From positions 124,001 through 188,000 of the forward strand of contig NZ_STGM01000003.1 of assembly GCF_004854025.1 (NCBI RefSeq): a DNA stretch of 64,000 nt, written 5' to 3'. The translations under genes were made by a program, and so were the position numbers. The notes beneath the pieces are model-generated. The model was given only the letters and a program-made list of their open reading frames with translations, made no database searches and was not told the origin of the DNA. Below, in pieces: positions 42,091-51,400 of this stretch (its first letter is position 1; every line of letters starts with the position of its first letter). The stretch is from Microbacterium hydrothermale (GTDB taxonomy: Bacteria > Actinomycetota > Actinomycetes > Actinomycetales > Microbacteriaceae).

Positions 42091-43273
42091 CGACCCGCTC
42101 CACGATCATCGCCGTGCCCTGGCCGACGCCGACGCACATCGTCGCGAGGCCGTATCGTGCGTTCTCGCGCTTGAGGCGGCCGAGCAGGGTCACGAGCAAC
42201 CGCGACCCGCTCGAGCCCAGCGGGTGTCCGAGCGCGATCGCGCCGCCGTCGGCGTTGACGATCTCGGGGTCGAGACCCAGCCGGCGCATGCACGCGAGCG
42301 ACTGCGAGGCGAAGGCCTCGTTCAGCTCGACCGCGCCGAGGTCGGATGCCGACAGCCCCGCCTTCGCGAGAGCCCTCTCGGTAGCGGGCACGGGGCCGAG
42401 GCCCATGATCTCGGGGGCGAGGGCCGCGGAGGCGTGCGAGACGATGCGCGCTCGCGCCCTCAGTCCGTAGCGCTCGACCGCGTCGGCGCTGGCGACGACG
42501 ATCGCGGAGGCACCGTCGTTCAGTGAGCTGGAGTTCCCGGCCGTCACGACCTCGCCTCCCTTCACGACCGGTCGGAGCCCGGCGAGCGCGTCGAGCGAGG
42601 TGTCGCGCCGCGGCCCCTCGTCGGTGTCGACCAGGCCTCGGGCGGTCTCGACGGCGACGATCTCGTCGCGGAACCTCCCGGCATCCTGCGCCTGGATCGC
42701 CCTCTCGTGGCTGCGCAGCGCGAAGGCGTCGGCGTCGGCCCGCGAGACGGCGTCGACGCGCGCGACCTCTTCGGCGGTCTCGGGCATGGTGAACGTGGCC
42801 TTGTCGCGCGCGGCGAGACGCGGATTGGTGAAGCGCCAGCCGATCGAGGTGTCGAATGCCGCCCCCGGCTTCGCCCACGCGCGCTCGGGCTTGGCCTGCA
42901 CCCAGGGCGCTCGAGTCATGGACTCCACGCCCCCGGCCACGACGATGTCGGCGTCGCCCGCGCGCACCGCCTGCGCGGCGAGCGCGATGGCGCTCATACC
43001 CGAGGCGCACAGGCGGTTCACGGTGAGACCGGGGATCGCGTCGGGAAGCCCGGCCAGCAGCACGGCCATGCGGGCGACGTTGCGGTTGTCCTCCCCCGCC
43101 TGGTTCGCGGCCCCGAGGATCACCTCGTCGATCGCCTCGGCGGGAACGCCCGCGCGGGCCACGGCTTCGCTGACCACGAGGGCCGCCAGGTCGTCGGGGC
43201 GGACGGATGCCAGAGCCCCGCCGTACCGCCCGACCGGGGTGCGTGCACCGCCGATGAGAAACGCCTGCGTCAT
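42083..43273 (-). CDS. paaJ: Acyl-CoA thiolase of phenylacetate degradation (PaaJ-like)
   Basis: 396 residues from ATG 43273, preferred because GGGGAGAGG lies eight bases upstream; ATG 43279 and 43315 are alternatives. The nucleophile Cys is in TVNRLCASGMSAI, with NEAFASQSLACMR, GGAIALGHPLGSSGSR and CVGVGQGTAMIVE completing the active site. It cleaves 3-oxoadipyl-CoA and the earlier 3-oxo-dehydrosuberyl-CoA. It heads the operon that runs to paaK. A second thiolase (pcaF, 62092) is encoded 20 kb away. Confidence 0.92.
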   Translation of the reverse strand: MTQAFLIGGARTPVGRYGGALASVRPDDLAALVVSEAVARAGVPAEAIDEVILGAANQAGEDNRNVARMAVLLAGLPDAIPGLTVNRLCASGMSAIALAAQAVRAGDADIVVAGGVESMTRAPWVQAKPERAWAKPGAAFDTSIGWRFTNPRLAARDKATFTMPETAEEVARVDAVSRADADAFALRSHERAIQAQDAGRFRDEIVAVETARGLVDTDEGPRRDTSLDALAGLRPVVKGGEVVTAGNSSSLNDGASAIVVASADAVERYGLRARARIVSHASAALAPEIMGLGPVPATERALAKAGLSASDLGAVELNEAFASQSLACMRRLGLDPEIVNADGGAIALGHPLGSSGSRLLVTLLGRLKRENARYGLATMCVGVGQGTAMIVERVDA

Positions 43274-43328
43274 CGCCATCCTCTCCCCCGCCGGCTCTGG
43301 CGGGGTCGCGTCCACCTCGACTGCGAGG

Positions 43329-43352
43329 TTTTCCGACCGATCGTTCAGTAAT
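43329..43352. promoter_or_regulatory. TetR/PaaR-type operator upstream of the thiolase operon
   Basis: TTTTCCGACCGATCGTTCAG followed by TAAT, sharing GACCGATCGTTCAGTAA exactly with the paaA box. The two paa operons therefore appear to be one regulon. The site is 55 bp upstream of the chosen start. Confidence 0.72.
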
Positions 43353-43390
43353 CATGCCACGCGGCGGGCGCGGGGGCAACGGGCGGGGCG

Positions 43391-43469
43391 CGAGATCACA
43401 CGATCGGCGCGAGCCGCCACGTTCGGTGCGGCCCGGCGCCTGTGATCTCGCGCCGAACGTGTGATCTCG
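43391..43469. repeat. 79-bp palindromic REP-like element, copy 2
   Basis: Left arm CGAGATCACACGATCGGCGC and right arm CTCGCGCCGAACGTGTGATC are inverted around a 33-base centre. Same layout and length as 2927-3005. Confidence 0.85.
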
Positions 43470-43577
43470 CACGACTGCGGAGCGTACGGCGGCGGGGGCG
43501 GGCGCGGCGGCGGGGGGACGCGCTGCGGCGGGGCGTACATCGGCGGCGGGGCGGAGACGGATCGCCTCGCGAATCGG

Positions 43578-43650
43578 TGCCCCCGACAGGATTCGAACCT
43601 GCGACGCCCGCGTTAGGAGTGCGGCGCTCTATCCCCTGAGCTACGGAGGC
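43578..43650 (-). tRNA. tRNA-Arg (anticodon CCT)
   Basis: On the minus strand: acceptor GCCTCCG/CGGGGGC, D arm GCTCAGGGGATAGAGC, anticodon loop CTCCTAA (CCT), T arm GGTTCGAATCC. The anticodon stem has an A31-C39 mismatch. CCA is not encoded, so it is added post-transcriptionally, unlike the tRNA-Ala in this window. It reads the AGG codon, which is rare here. Confidence 0.95.
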
Positions 43651-43664
43651 GGGATCGTCCCAGC

Positions 43665-44429
43665 CTACTGCGCGGCGTCGGCGCGAGTCGCCGCTGACGG
43701 CGTCGCGGCGCCGGGTTGCGCACGGAGTCCGGCCGCAATGCCCTCGTCCCATCGCCCGGGCTCGGCGAGCGTGGCCTCACGCACCTCGACGCCGTCCGGA
43801 CCGACACTCGCGGCGCAGACGAGCAGCGACTCGAGCACGTGTCCTTCGTGCTCGTCGCGGCGCAGGATCGAGGCCGAGGGATCGACCGTCGCCCGCTCGA
43901 CGACGTCGAGCCACGGCATCCACCACTCGGGTCCCGCGGCGATCCCCGCCGCTCGCAACGGCTCGAGCCATCGGGCGATCCGCGGGGTTCCGGGGTCGTC
44001 GGCGGCGTGGTGCGCGATCATGTGGGTGCCCGGAGCGAGGCGCGTGCGGCGGGCGGAGAGACCGTCCCACTCCACGAGGTGGGCGCCGTCGGCATCCACC
44101 TCGACGAGGTTGAAGCCGCGCGTCGCCGGATGATCCGGGATGCCGCGCCCCACCGCCTCGAGGGGGATGCTGCCGCGGCTGACCACCTCGTCGTCGCCGC
44201 GGTCGGAGAGGTCTTCGCGGTTGAGCAGCACGGCGAGCCGGCCGGCCCGGGGATCGACCGCGAGCCAGGCACCGCCCGCGCGATCGTCGCGGACGCCGAC
44301 CACGCCCTCGTGCGCGGGCCACCAGGGGCCGAGGCCCCGCCAGGGGCGGTCGCGGTCCTCGTCTCGCACGGCGAGCAGTCGGACGGGCTCACCGTCGTTG
44401 CGGGGGACGTCGATCACGACCGTGCACAT
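43665..44429 (-). CDS. NRDE (TANGO2-like) family protein
   Basis: 254 residues from ATG 44429, with GGGAGGA directly upstream. It begins MCTVVIDVPRNDGEPVRLLAVRDED, where Cys2 and the later AVRDE (NRDE-like) are the family hallmark, and continues WLAVDPRAGRLAVLLNRED. Bacterial NRDE proteins are cytoplasmic with suggested Ntn-hydrolase fold; function unknown. Longer upstream readings run through repeats and are rejected. The gene ends 14 bp before tRNA-Arg on the same strand. Confidence 0.82.
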   Translation of the reverse strand: MCTVVIDVPRNDGEPVRLLAVRDEDRDRPWRGLGPWWPAHEGVVGVRDDRAGGAWLAVDPRAGRLAVLLNREDLSDRGDDEVVSRGSIPLEAVGRGIPDHPATRGFNLVEVDADGAHLVEWDGLSARRTRLAPGTHMIAHHAADDPGTPRIARWLEPLRAAGIAAGPEWWMPWLDVVERATVDPSASILRRDEHEGHVLESLLVCAASVGPDGVEVREATLAEPGRWDEGIAAGLRAQPGAATPSAATRADAAQ

Positions 44430-44881
44430 TCCTCCCACGGTACCCGCGCGGCGGGCGCCGGGAGCCGTGCAGCGGGCCCGGCGTCTCGCAGCGACGGCTC
44501 GCGGCGTGCCGCGGGCGGCTCGCGGCGTGCGGCGGGCGGCTCGCGGCGTGCGGCGTGCGGCGTGCGGCGTGCAAGTGTCTCGCAGCGACGGCTCGCGCCG
44601 TGCGGCGGGCGGCTCGCGCCGTGCGCTCGCGGCGGCTCCTCGCGCTCGGAGCCGGGGCAGCCACCGGCCGAGAACAGGACATCGCTCCGGAACAGGACGC
44701 CGCCACCCCGCATCATCCTGTTCTCGGCGGATCCCCTGCGCTCGCGCGGGCGCCTGACGCGCTCGCCCGCCGCAGCCATGTGCCAGGAGTGGGACATCAC
44801 GACGGCCCGCCCGCGGCATCCTGTTCCCGCGCGGCGCGAACACGCCCGTCGACGACCCGGGCGACCTGGAAGACTGGAGCG
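44430..44881. repeat. 452-bp gene-free gap with GC-rich direct and inverted repeats
   Basis: Two 48-bp direct copies at 44483-44530 and 44577-44624 (GTCTCGCAGCGACGGCTCGC start) are embedded in reiterated GCGGCGTGC stretches. An inverted pair, CCGAGAACAGGA (44668-44679) and TCCTGTTCTCGG (44716-44727), encloses another GAACAGGAC. The last 150 bp form the coaBC leader. No coding region is convincing; long open frames here are side effects of GC content. Confidence 0.8.
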
Positions 44882-46093
44882 ATGTTCGTCGTCGTGGGAG
44901 TGACCGGGGGCATCGCCGCCTACAAAACCGTCGGCCTCGTGCGCGCGCTGGTGAAGGCCGGGCACGACGTGCACGTGATCCCGACCGACGACGCGCTGCG
45001 CTTCGTGGGGCTGCCGACGTGGGAGGCGCTCAGTCGCAATCCCGTGACCACGTCGGTGCACGACGACGTCGCGAAGGTGCGCCATGTCGCTCTCGGGCAA
45101 TCGGCCGATCTCGTCATCGTGGCCCCGGCCACGGCGAACACCCTCGCCTCGATGGCGGCGGGACTCGCGTCCGATCTGCTCGGCACCACGCTCCTCGCCA
45201 CGACCGCGCCCGTCGTGGTGGCTCCGGCGATGCACACGGAGATGTGGCGGCACCCGGCGACCGCGCACAACATGGAGGTGCTGCGCGGGCGGGGCGTCCA
45301 CGTCGTGGGCCCGGCCGACGGCGCCCTCACCGGCGGCGACTCCGGCCCCGGACGCATGTCGGAGCCCGAGGAGATCGTCGCGGCCGCCCTCGCCCTCGTC
45401 GAGGGCCCGCGCGACCTCGACGGCGTCTCGCTCGTGGTCAGCGCGGGAGGCACGCGCGAGCCGATCGATCCGGTGCGTTTCCTCGGCAATCGCTCGAGCG
45501 GTCGCCAGGGCATCGCGATCGCCCGCGCGGCAGCCGATCGCGGCGCGCGCGTGACCCTCGTCGCCGCGCACCTCGACGCCGATGTCCGCCCCGACCCGCG
45601 CATCGAGGTCGTCTCGGTGGCGACGGCAGATGAGCTCGGGCGGGCGATGGATGCCGCGGCCCCCGACGCCGATGTGATCGTCATGGCCGCGGCGGTCGCC
45701 GACTACTCCGTGGCCGCGGTGTCGGAGCAGAAGGTGCGCAAGCAGGACTCCCCCGGCGGGCTGACCCTCGAGCTCGTCGAGAACCGCGACATCGTCGCCG
45801 GCCTGGTCGGCGCGCGGCGGGAGGGGCAGACGATCGTCGCCTTCGCCGCCGAGACGGTGGCGGATGACGCTGAGCTGCTCGAACGCGCGCGCGCCAAGGC
45901 CGCGCGCAAGGGCGTCGACCTGCTCGCCGCCAACGCCGTCGGGTGGACCCGCGGCTTCGAGACGGCCGACAACAGTCTCACGATCGTCGATCGCGGCGGT
46001 CGGATCGTCGCCACGGCATCCGGATCGAAGGACGAGACCGCCCACGCGCTCCTGGATGCGATCGTGGCGGTCCGCGCCGCGCCGCAGAGCTGA
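44882..46093 (+). CDS. coaBC: Phosphopantothenoylcysteine decarboxylase / phosphopantothenate-cysteine ligase
   Basis: 403 residues from ATG 44882. CoaC half: FVVVGVTGGIAAYKTVGLVRAL, VAPATANTLASMAAGLASD, and PAMHTEMWRHPAT, the actinobacterial form of the PAMN motif. CoaB half: FLGNRSSGRQGIAIARAAADRGA, AAAVADY and the lysine-containing VRKQDSPGGLTLELVENRDI. It performs two successive CoA biosynthesis steps. It stands alone, ending at a hairpin. Confidence 0.96.
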   Translation: MFVVVGVTGGIAAYKTVGLVRALVKAGHDVHVIPTDDALRFVGLPTWEALSRNPVTTSVHDDVAKVRHVALGQSADLVIVAPATANTLASMAAGLASDLLGTTLLATTAPVVVAPAMHTEMWRHPATAHNMEVLRGRGVHVVGPADGALTGGDSGPGRMSEPEEIVAAALALVEGPRDLDGVSLVVSAGGTREPIDPVRFLGNRSSGRQGIAIARAAADRGARVTLVAAHLDADVRPDPRIEVVSVATADELGRAMDAAAPDADVIVMAAAVADYSVAAVSEQKVRKQDSPGGLTLELVENRDIVAGLVGARREGQTIVAFAAETVADDAELLERARAKAARKGVDLLAANAVGWTRGFETADNSLTIVDRGGRIVATASGSKDETAHALLDAIVAVRAAPQS

Positions 46094-46094
46094 C

Positions 46095-46127
46095 GGGCCC
46101 CGCACGGCGACGACCGGTGCGGGGCCC
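46095..46127. terminator. Hairpin between coaBC and the peroxiredoxin gene
   Basis: Perfect 11-bp arms GGGCCCCGCAC and GTGCGGGGCCC between two convergent genes. Confidence 0.85.
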
Positions 46128-46138
46128 GCGGCCCGGGG

Positions 46139-46804
46139 TCAGTCCTGTTGCAGTCGGTCGACCGCGGCGAGGATCTCGTCGGCCTCGGTGCGCGTCGTGT
46201 AGTCGACGTGCACGTCGGCGAAACGGATGGTGCCGTCCGCATCGATCACGTAGACCGAGGGGAACGGGATGCGGGCGGTGTCGTCGGCGTTGCTGTCGGC
46301 CACGTCGAATCCGAGCTCGGTGTGGGCCTGGCGGGCGGCGCTGCTCGGCTCGGTGACGATGCCGAAGCCGGCGGCCAACGCGTTCGCCGGGTCGGAGAGC
46401 ACTGTGAACTCGAGGGAGCCGTTCGTCACGGTCTGCGTCGAGCCCTCGGGGGTCTGCGGGGAGACGGCGATCAGCGCGACGTCGCGGTCACGGAGGGCGG
46501 GCAGCAGTTCCTGCTGGTAGGTGCGCAGCGTGATGTTGCAGTAGGGGCACCAGGCCCCGCGATAGAAGACGACCACCGCGGCGGCGCCGGCACGCGCCGC
46601 GGCGAAGGTCGTCGGCGTCGCGTCGGCGGTGAGGAGCTCGGCGTCGGGCGCGTGGTCGCCGACACCGAGCGCACGGGAGGGAACTCCCGCGTCGCGCAGA
46701 TCGGACTGCTCCCCCGCGAACACCGAGGCGAGGCGATCGCCGATCTGGGCTTCGAACCCGCCGTTGAACTCGTCGACCTGCTGGGCGATGGACGGTGTGG
46801 ACAT
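46139..46804 (-). CDS. AhpC/TSA-type peroxiredoxin-like protein
   Basis: 221 residues from ATG 46804. The active-site segment is VVVFYRGAWCPYCNITLRTYQQELL, a CxxC arrangement of the thioredoxin-like AhpC/TSA group (CPYC), followed by VALIAVSPQTPEGS. A helical 55-residue N-terminal part (QQVDEFNGGFEAQIGDRLAS) is typical of this subgroup. It probably reduces peroxides in the cytoplasm; the electron donor is unknown. Its upstream region is a tandem repeat array. Confidence 0.88.
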   Translation of the reverse strand: MSTPSIAQQVDEFNGGFEAQIGDRLASVFAGEQSDLRDAGVPSRALGVGDHAPDAELLTADATPTTFAAARAGAAAVVVFYRGAWCPYCNITLRTYQQELLPALRDRDVALIAVSPQTPEGSTQTVTNGSLEFTVLSDPANALAAGFGIVTEPSSAARQAHTELGFDVADSNADDTARIPFPSVYVIDADGTIRFADVHVDYTTRTEADEILAAVDRLQQD

Positions 46805-46895
46805 GCGTGGCCTCCCCGGCTCTCTCGGCGTCAGGCGCCGGTCCGAGGAGCGTATGTCGCCCACAGAGGGCGGGGTCCGTCGTCGTCACGCGACG

Positions 46896-47131
46896 ATGCA
46901 CGGCGTCACGAAACGTCACACTCGCGCGCGGTGCCCGACGCGAGACCCGGATGTCGTCACGCGAAACGCCTCACGCGCGCGCGACGCCCCGGTGTCGTCA
47001 CGCGAAACGCCTCACCCGCGCGCGACACCCCGGTGTAGTCACGCGAAACGTCACTCTCGCGCGCGATGCCCGGCGCGACACCCGCGTGTCGCACGCGGCG
47101 TCAGCGTGCGACTCCCAGGTGTCGCACGCGG
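46896..47131. repeat. Tandem ~41-bp repeat array filling the gap upstream of the peroxiredoxin
   Basis: Exact-phase 41-bp units start at 46953 and 46994, and a diverged one at 47035; a half-unit precedes and GTCGCACGCGG variants follow. The repeated core is GTCGTCACGCGAAACGCCTC plus ACGCGCGCGCGACGCCCCGG. It occupies most of the 329-bp gap (46805-47133). No gene was seen. There are no spacers, so it is not CRISPR. Confidence 0.88.
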
Positions 47132-47133
47132 GG

Positions 47134-48405
47134 TCAGTAGCCGTAGTACTGCAATTGTTCGATCAGCGGGATGATCTGCCACAGCAGGTAGATCCCCCAG
47201 CCGATGATCGCGATGAGCGAGACGACGTTGACGGCGATGGCCACCCACATCGGGGCGAGACCGCCGCGCGTGCGCTTGCGCAGGATGATGGCGCGACCGA
47301 TCACGTAGACCAGCCCGCTGCTGATGATCACGACGAAGAAGCTCCACGCCCAGTGGAACGGCCGCTCGACCCCCCGCGCGCGCAGCTGGCGCCAGTCGAG
47401 GAAGGCGAACAGCACGGTGACGGCGTAGTAGACGACGCTCACCAGCGTGGTCACGGCCGACACGATCGTCTCGGTGGCCGTGGATCCGCCGCCGTAGACC
47501 TGCGCGTAGATGGACTCCTGGATGAAGGTGGACCAGTCGAACAGGAACAGCGCGAGCACGCCGACCAGCGGCAGGACGGCCAGCAGCCAGACCCAGACCG
47601 TGTTGGTCGCGATGTCGGTGCGCGGGGCGGGGGCGGCCGACGCGTTCGCACCGGGATAGGCCAGCGCACCGGGGTAGGCCTGTGCGCCCGGGTAGGCGGG
47701 CGCACCCGGGTGGGCCGGCGGAGTGGAGGATGCCGCGGCGCCGGGGTACGCGGGCGCGGACGGGTACGCCGACGGGGCGGGCGCCGACACGGGCGCCACC
47801 GGCGGGACGACGGGCGGGACGCTCGCTGCGGGTGCGGCGGGCGCGGGCTCGGGCGCGGCGGACGCGGGCTCGGCGGGCGCGGACGCGGGCTCGGCGGGCG
47901 CGGGCTCGGGCGCGGTGGACGCGGGCTCGGCGGGTGCGACGAAAGACTCGGACCCGGCGACGGGCCCGGCGGATACGGGCTCGGGCGCGGCGGCGGGCTC
48001 GGCGGGTGCGGGCTCGGACGCGACGGCGCGCGCGGGCTCATGCCCCGCGACGGGCTCGGCGGACGCGGGCTCGGACGCAGCTGCGGGCTCGCCCCCCGCG
48101 ACAGGCTCCGGCGTCGCACCGGGCTCGGATGCCGTGACGACCCCCGGCTCGTCCGGAACGGTCGACGCCGCCTCCCGTCCGGACTCCGCTGCACCGGCGC
48201 TGTCCGATCCCGCGACCGGAGACTCCGGTTCGGCCACCGCGGCGGCGCTCGACGACTCCCCCTCGGCGGGCGAGGACGCGGCCCGCGGCGATCCGTCGAC
48301 CGCGCGCACCTCGTCGGTCCAGCTCGCGCCGTCCCAGCGGCGCAGACCGCCGCCGCCTGCGGGGTCGGGGTACCAGCCGTCGGGCGGTGTGGGCGTGTCG
48401 GTCAT
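47134..48405 (-). CDS. DUF2510 membrane protein with Pro/Ala/Glu repeats
   Basis: 423 residues from ATG 48405 (AGGGGA upstream). Residues 6-45 are a DUF2510 module (GWYPDPAGGGGLRRWDGASWTDEV). About 50-240 is a low-complexity region of EPAPAEPAS-like repeats ending in PAYPGA repeats, clearly disordered. Four hydrophobic helices follow (about 268-415), with short loops. DUF2510 proteins are common actinobacterial envelope proteins of unknown role. It is not linked to its neighbours by operon structure. Confidence 0.85.
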   Translation of the reverse strand: MTDTPTPPDGWYPDPAGGGGLRRWDGASWTDEVRAVDGSPRAASSPAEGESSSAAAVAEPESPVAGSDSAGAAESGREAASTVPDEPGVVTASEPGATPEPVAGGEPAAASEPASAEPVAGHEPARAVASEPAPAEPAAAPEPVSAGPVAGSESFVAPAEPASTAPEPAPAEPASAPAEPASAAPEPAPAAPAASVPPVVPPVAPVSAPAPSAYPSAPAYPGAAASSTPPAHPGAPAYPGAQAYPGALAYPGANASAAPAPRTDIATNTVWVWLLAVLPLVGVLALFLFDWSTFIQESIYAQVYGGGSTATETIVSAVTTLVSVVYYAVTVLFAFLDWRQLRARGVERPFHWAWSFFVVIISSGLVYVIGRAIILRKRTRGGLAPMWVAIAVNVVSLIAIIGWGIYLLWQIIPLIEQLQYYGY

Positions 48406-48473
48406 GTCGTGTCCCCTACTGTCTGGTGCGGAACCGGGCGAGATTGCCCCGAGTCTAGTGAGGCCGTCTCTCG

Positions 48474-51400
48474 TCATCGGAAGTCCCGCGACGCGTGCGA
48501 GACCCCGACACGCAGGTCGGTGAACCCGTCGGCGACGACGTTGGTCACGCCCTCGACCGAGCGTTCGAGCATGCCGCGCACGATGAGGGCGGGAGATTCG
48601 CGGGCGACGCGGCGGTATCTGTTCCACACCCCCACCGAGCAGATGATGTTCATGAGGCCGTGCTCGTCTTCGAGGTTGAGGAAGGTGATTCCGGATGCCG
48701 TGGCCGGCCGCTGCCGATGGGTGACCAGTCCCGCGACCTCGATGCGTCGACCGGTCTCGAACGTCCGCAGTTCGCGCGAGGTGATCACCCCTCGGGCGTC
48801 GAGCGCGGAGCGGAAATGCGTCAACGGATGGTCGTCGGCCGAAAGCCCCGTCGCCCACAGGTCGGCGGCGAGCACCTCGTAGCTGGAGGCATCGGTGAAC
48901 AGCGGGGGCTGCACCGACACCATCGAGTCGGGGAGGAACTCCGGACGGTCCATCGCCGCTGAACCGGCGAGCCAGATCGCCTCGCGTCGCGTGTGCCCGA
49001 GGCACTCGAACGCCCCCGCCGTGGCGAGCGCCTCGATCTGCGCGGTGACGAGTTCCGTACGCCGCACGAGATCACGCAGGTCGCGGTAGGCGCCCCCGCT
49101 CTCGCGCTCCGCGACGATGCGTTCGGCGACCTTCACCCCGATCCCGGTCACCCCCGCGAGCCCCAACCGCACGGCGAAGCCCCCGTCACGACGGTGGGCG
49201 AGGGTCTCGTCGGGCGCGGTGGGATCGAACTCCCCGGTCGGGGGCTGGTCCCGGTGCGTACAGGTGTCGCGTCCGGTCGCGGCCCCGACGCCGCGGGGCG
49301 GAGTGGCCTGTCGGCCCGCCCCGCCGACCGGCACGCCCCGCGGGGGCCCTTCGGCGCCGCCGTCCGATGCTCCCGCCGGGGTCTCGGCATCCGCCCCCCT
49401 CGCCGGAACCGCGGTGTCGTCGAGCGGTTCGAGCGATGCCTGGACCTCCGAACGCAGCAGGTCGGGGCGGCGCACCACGACGCCGTGCCGGCGGGCGTCG
49501 GCGGTGAGGGTCGCGGGCGAGTAGAACCCCATGGGCTGCGCCCGCAGGAGTCCCGCCAGGAAGGCCGCCGGATAGTGCAGCTTGATCCACGAACTCGCGT
49601 AGACCAGGAGCGCGAACGACAGCGAGTGCGACTCCGCGAACCCGAAGTTGGCGAACGCCTGGATCTTGGCGTACAACTCGTCGGCGACCCGACCGACCAG
49701 GCCGTTCTCGGCCATGCCCGCGTACAGCGTCTCGCGAAGGGAGTCGATGCGCTCGAGCCCGCGCTTCGACCCCATCGCCCGTCGCAGAAGGTCGGCGTCT
49801 TCGGCGGAGCAGTTGCCCACGGCCACCGCCATCTGCATGAGCTGCTCCTGGAACACCGGGACGCCCATCGTGCGCGACAGCACCGGCTCGAGCTTGGGGT
49901 GAACGTAGGTGATCTCCTCCTGGCCGAGCTTGCGTCGCACGAAGGGGTGCACCGCCCCGCCCTGGATGGGCCCGGGTCGGATGAGGGCGATCTGCACGAC
50001 GAGGTCGTAGAACTTCCGCGGCTGCAGGCGCGGCAGCAGTCCCATCTGCGCGCGCGACTCCACCTGGAAGACCCCGATCGAGTCCGCGCGGCAGAGCATG
50101 TCGTACACGGCCTTCTCTTCTTTCGGCAGGGTCGACAGCTCCCACACCTCGCCCGTGGCATCCCGGATCAGGTCGAAGCAGTACTGCAGCGCCGCGAGCA
50201 TCCCGAGCCCCAGCAGGTCGAACTTCACCAGCCCCATCCACGCGGCGTCGTCTTTGTCCCACTGGATGACGGTGCGGTTCTCCATGCGCGCGTGCTCGAT
50301 GGGCACCACCTCGCCCACCGGTCGATCGGTGAGCACCATGCCACCGGAGTGGATGCCGAGATGCCGGGGCGCCTTCAACAGCTCGGAGGCGAACTCGATC
50401 ACCTGGTCGGGGATGTCGTGATCCGACCCGGTCTCGAGCGTCGCTCCCCACCGCTCGACCTGTTTCGACCAGGCGTCCTGCTGCCCCGGCGAGTGCCCCA
50501 GGGCACGGGCCATGTCGCGCACGGCGTTCTTCGGGCGGTACTGGATGACGTTCGCCACCTGGGCCGCGCGCTCGCGCCCGTACTCCTTGTACACCCACTG
50601 GATGATCTCTTCACGCCGGTCGGAGTCGAAGTCGACGTCGATGTCGGGTTCTTCGTCGCGCAGGCTCGACAGGAACCGCTCGAACGGCAGCTTGTAGAAG
50701 ATGGAGTCGACCGCGGTGATGTCGAGCAGGTAGCAGACGGCACTGTTGGCGGCCGATCCGCGCCCCTGACACAGGATGCCGCGGCGGCGGGCCTCGGCGA
50801 CGATGCCGTAGACGATCAGGAAGTATCCGGGGAAGTCCTTCATCTCGATCACCTCGAGTTCGCGCTCGATGCGGCGGCGGTCGTCGTCGGAGAGATTCGG
50901 GTACTTCCTCGGCACGGCCTCCCAGACCAGGTGCCGCAGCCACGACATGGGCGTGTGCCCCTCGGGCACCTTCTGCTTCGGCAGGGCCGGCTTGGCCCGG
51001 CGCAGGGGGAACGCGATCTCGTCGGCGAGCGCCACCGTGCGCGCCACCGCCCCCGGATACCGGGCGAAGCGCGCGGCCATCTCCACTCCCGAGCGCAGGT
51101 GCGCCCCGGCGTGGGCGGGGAGCCACCCGTCGAGCTCGTCGAGGCCGCGATTCGCGCGCACCGCGGCGACGGCGGCGGCCAGTACCTGCTTCTGCGGGGC
51201 GGCGTAGTGCACGTTGTTCGTGGCGAGGGTGGGGAGCCCCCGCTCGGCGGCGAGCGCGGCGAGCACGTCGTTGCGGCGCGAGTCGAGCGGGTCGCCCTGG
51301 TCCATCAGCTCGACGTGCACGGCCTCGGGTCCGAACAGCTCGACGAGGGTGTCGAGTTCGCGCGCCGCCCCCGCCGGCCCCTCGAACGCCAGGGCCTGCC

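Noticed and set aside
46953-47075. Possible CRISPR array with 41-bp period
   Set aside because: No unique spacers: the complete 41-bp unit is repeated, and no cas genes are in the window.
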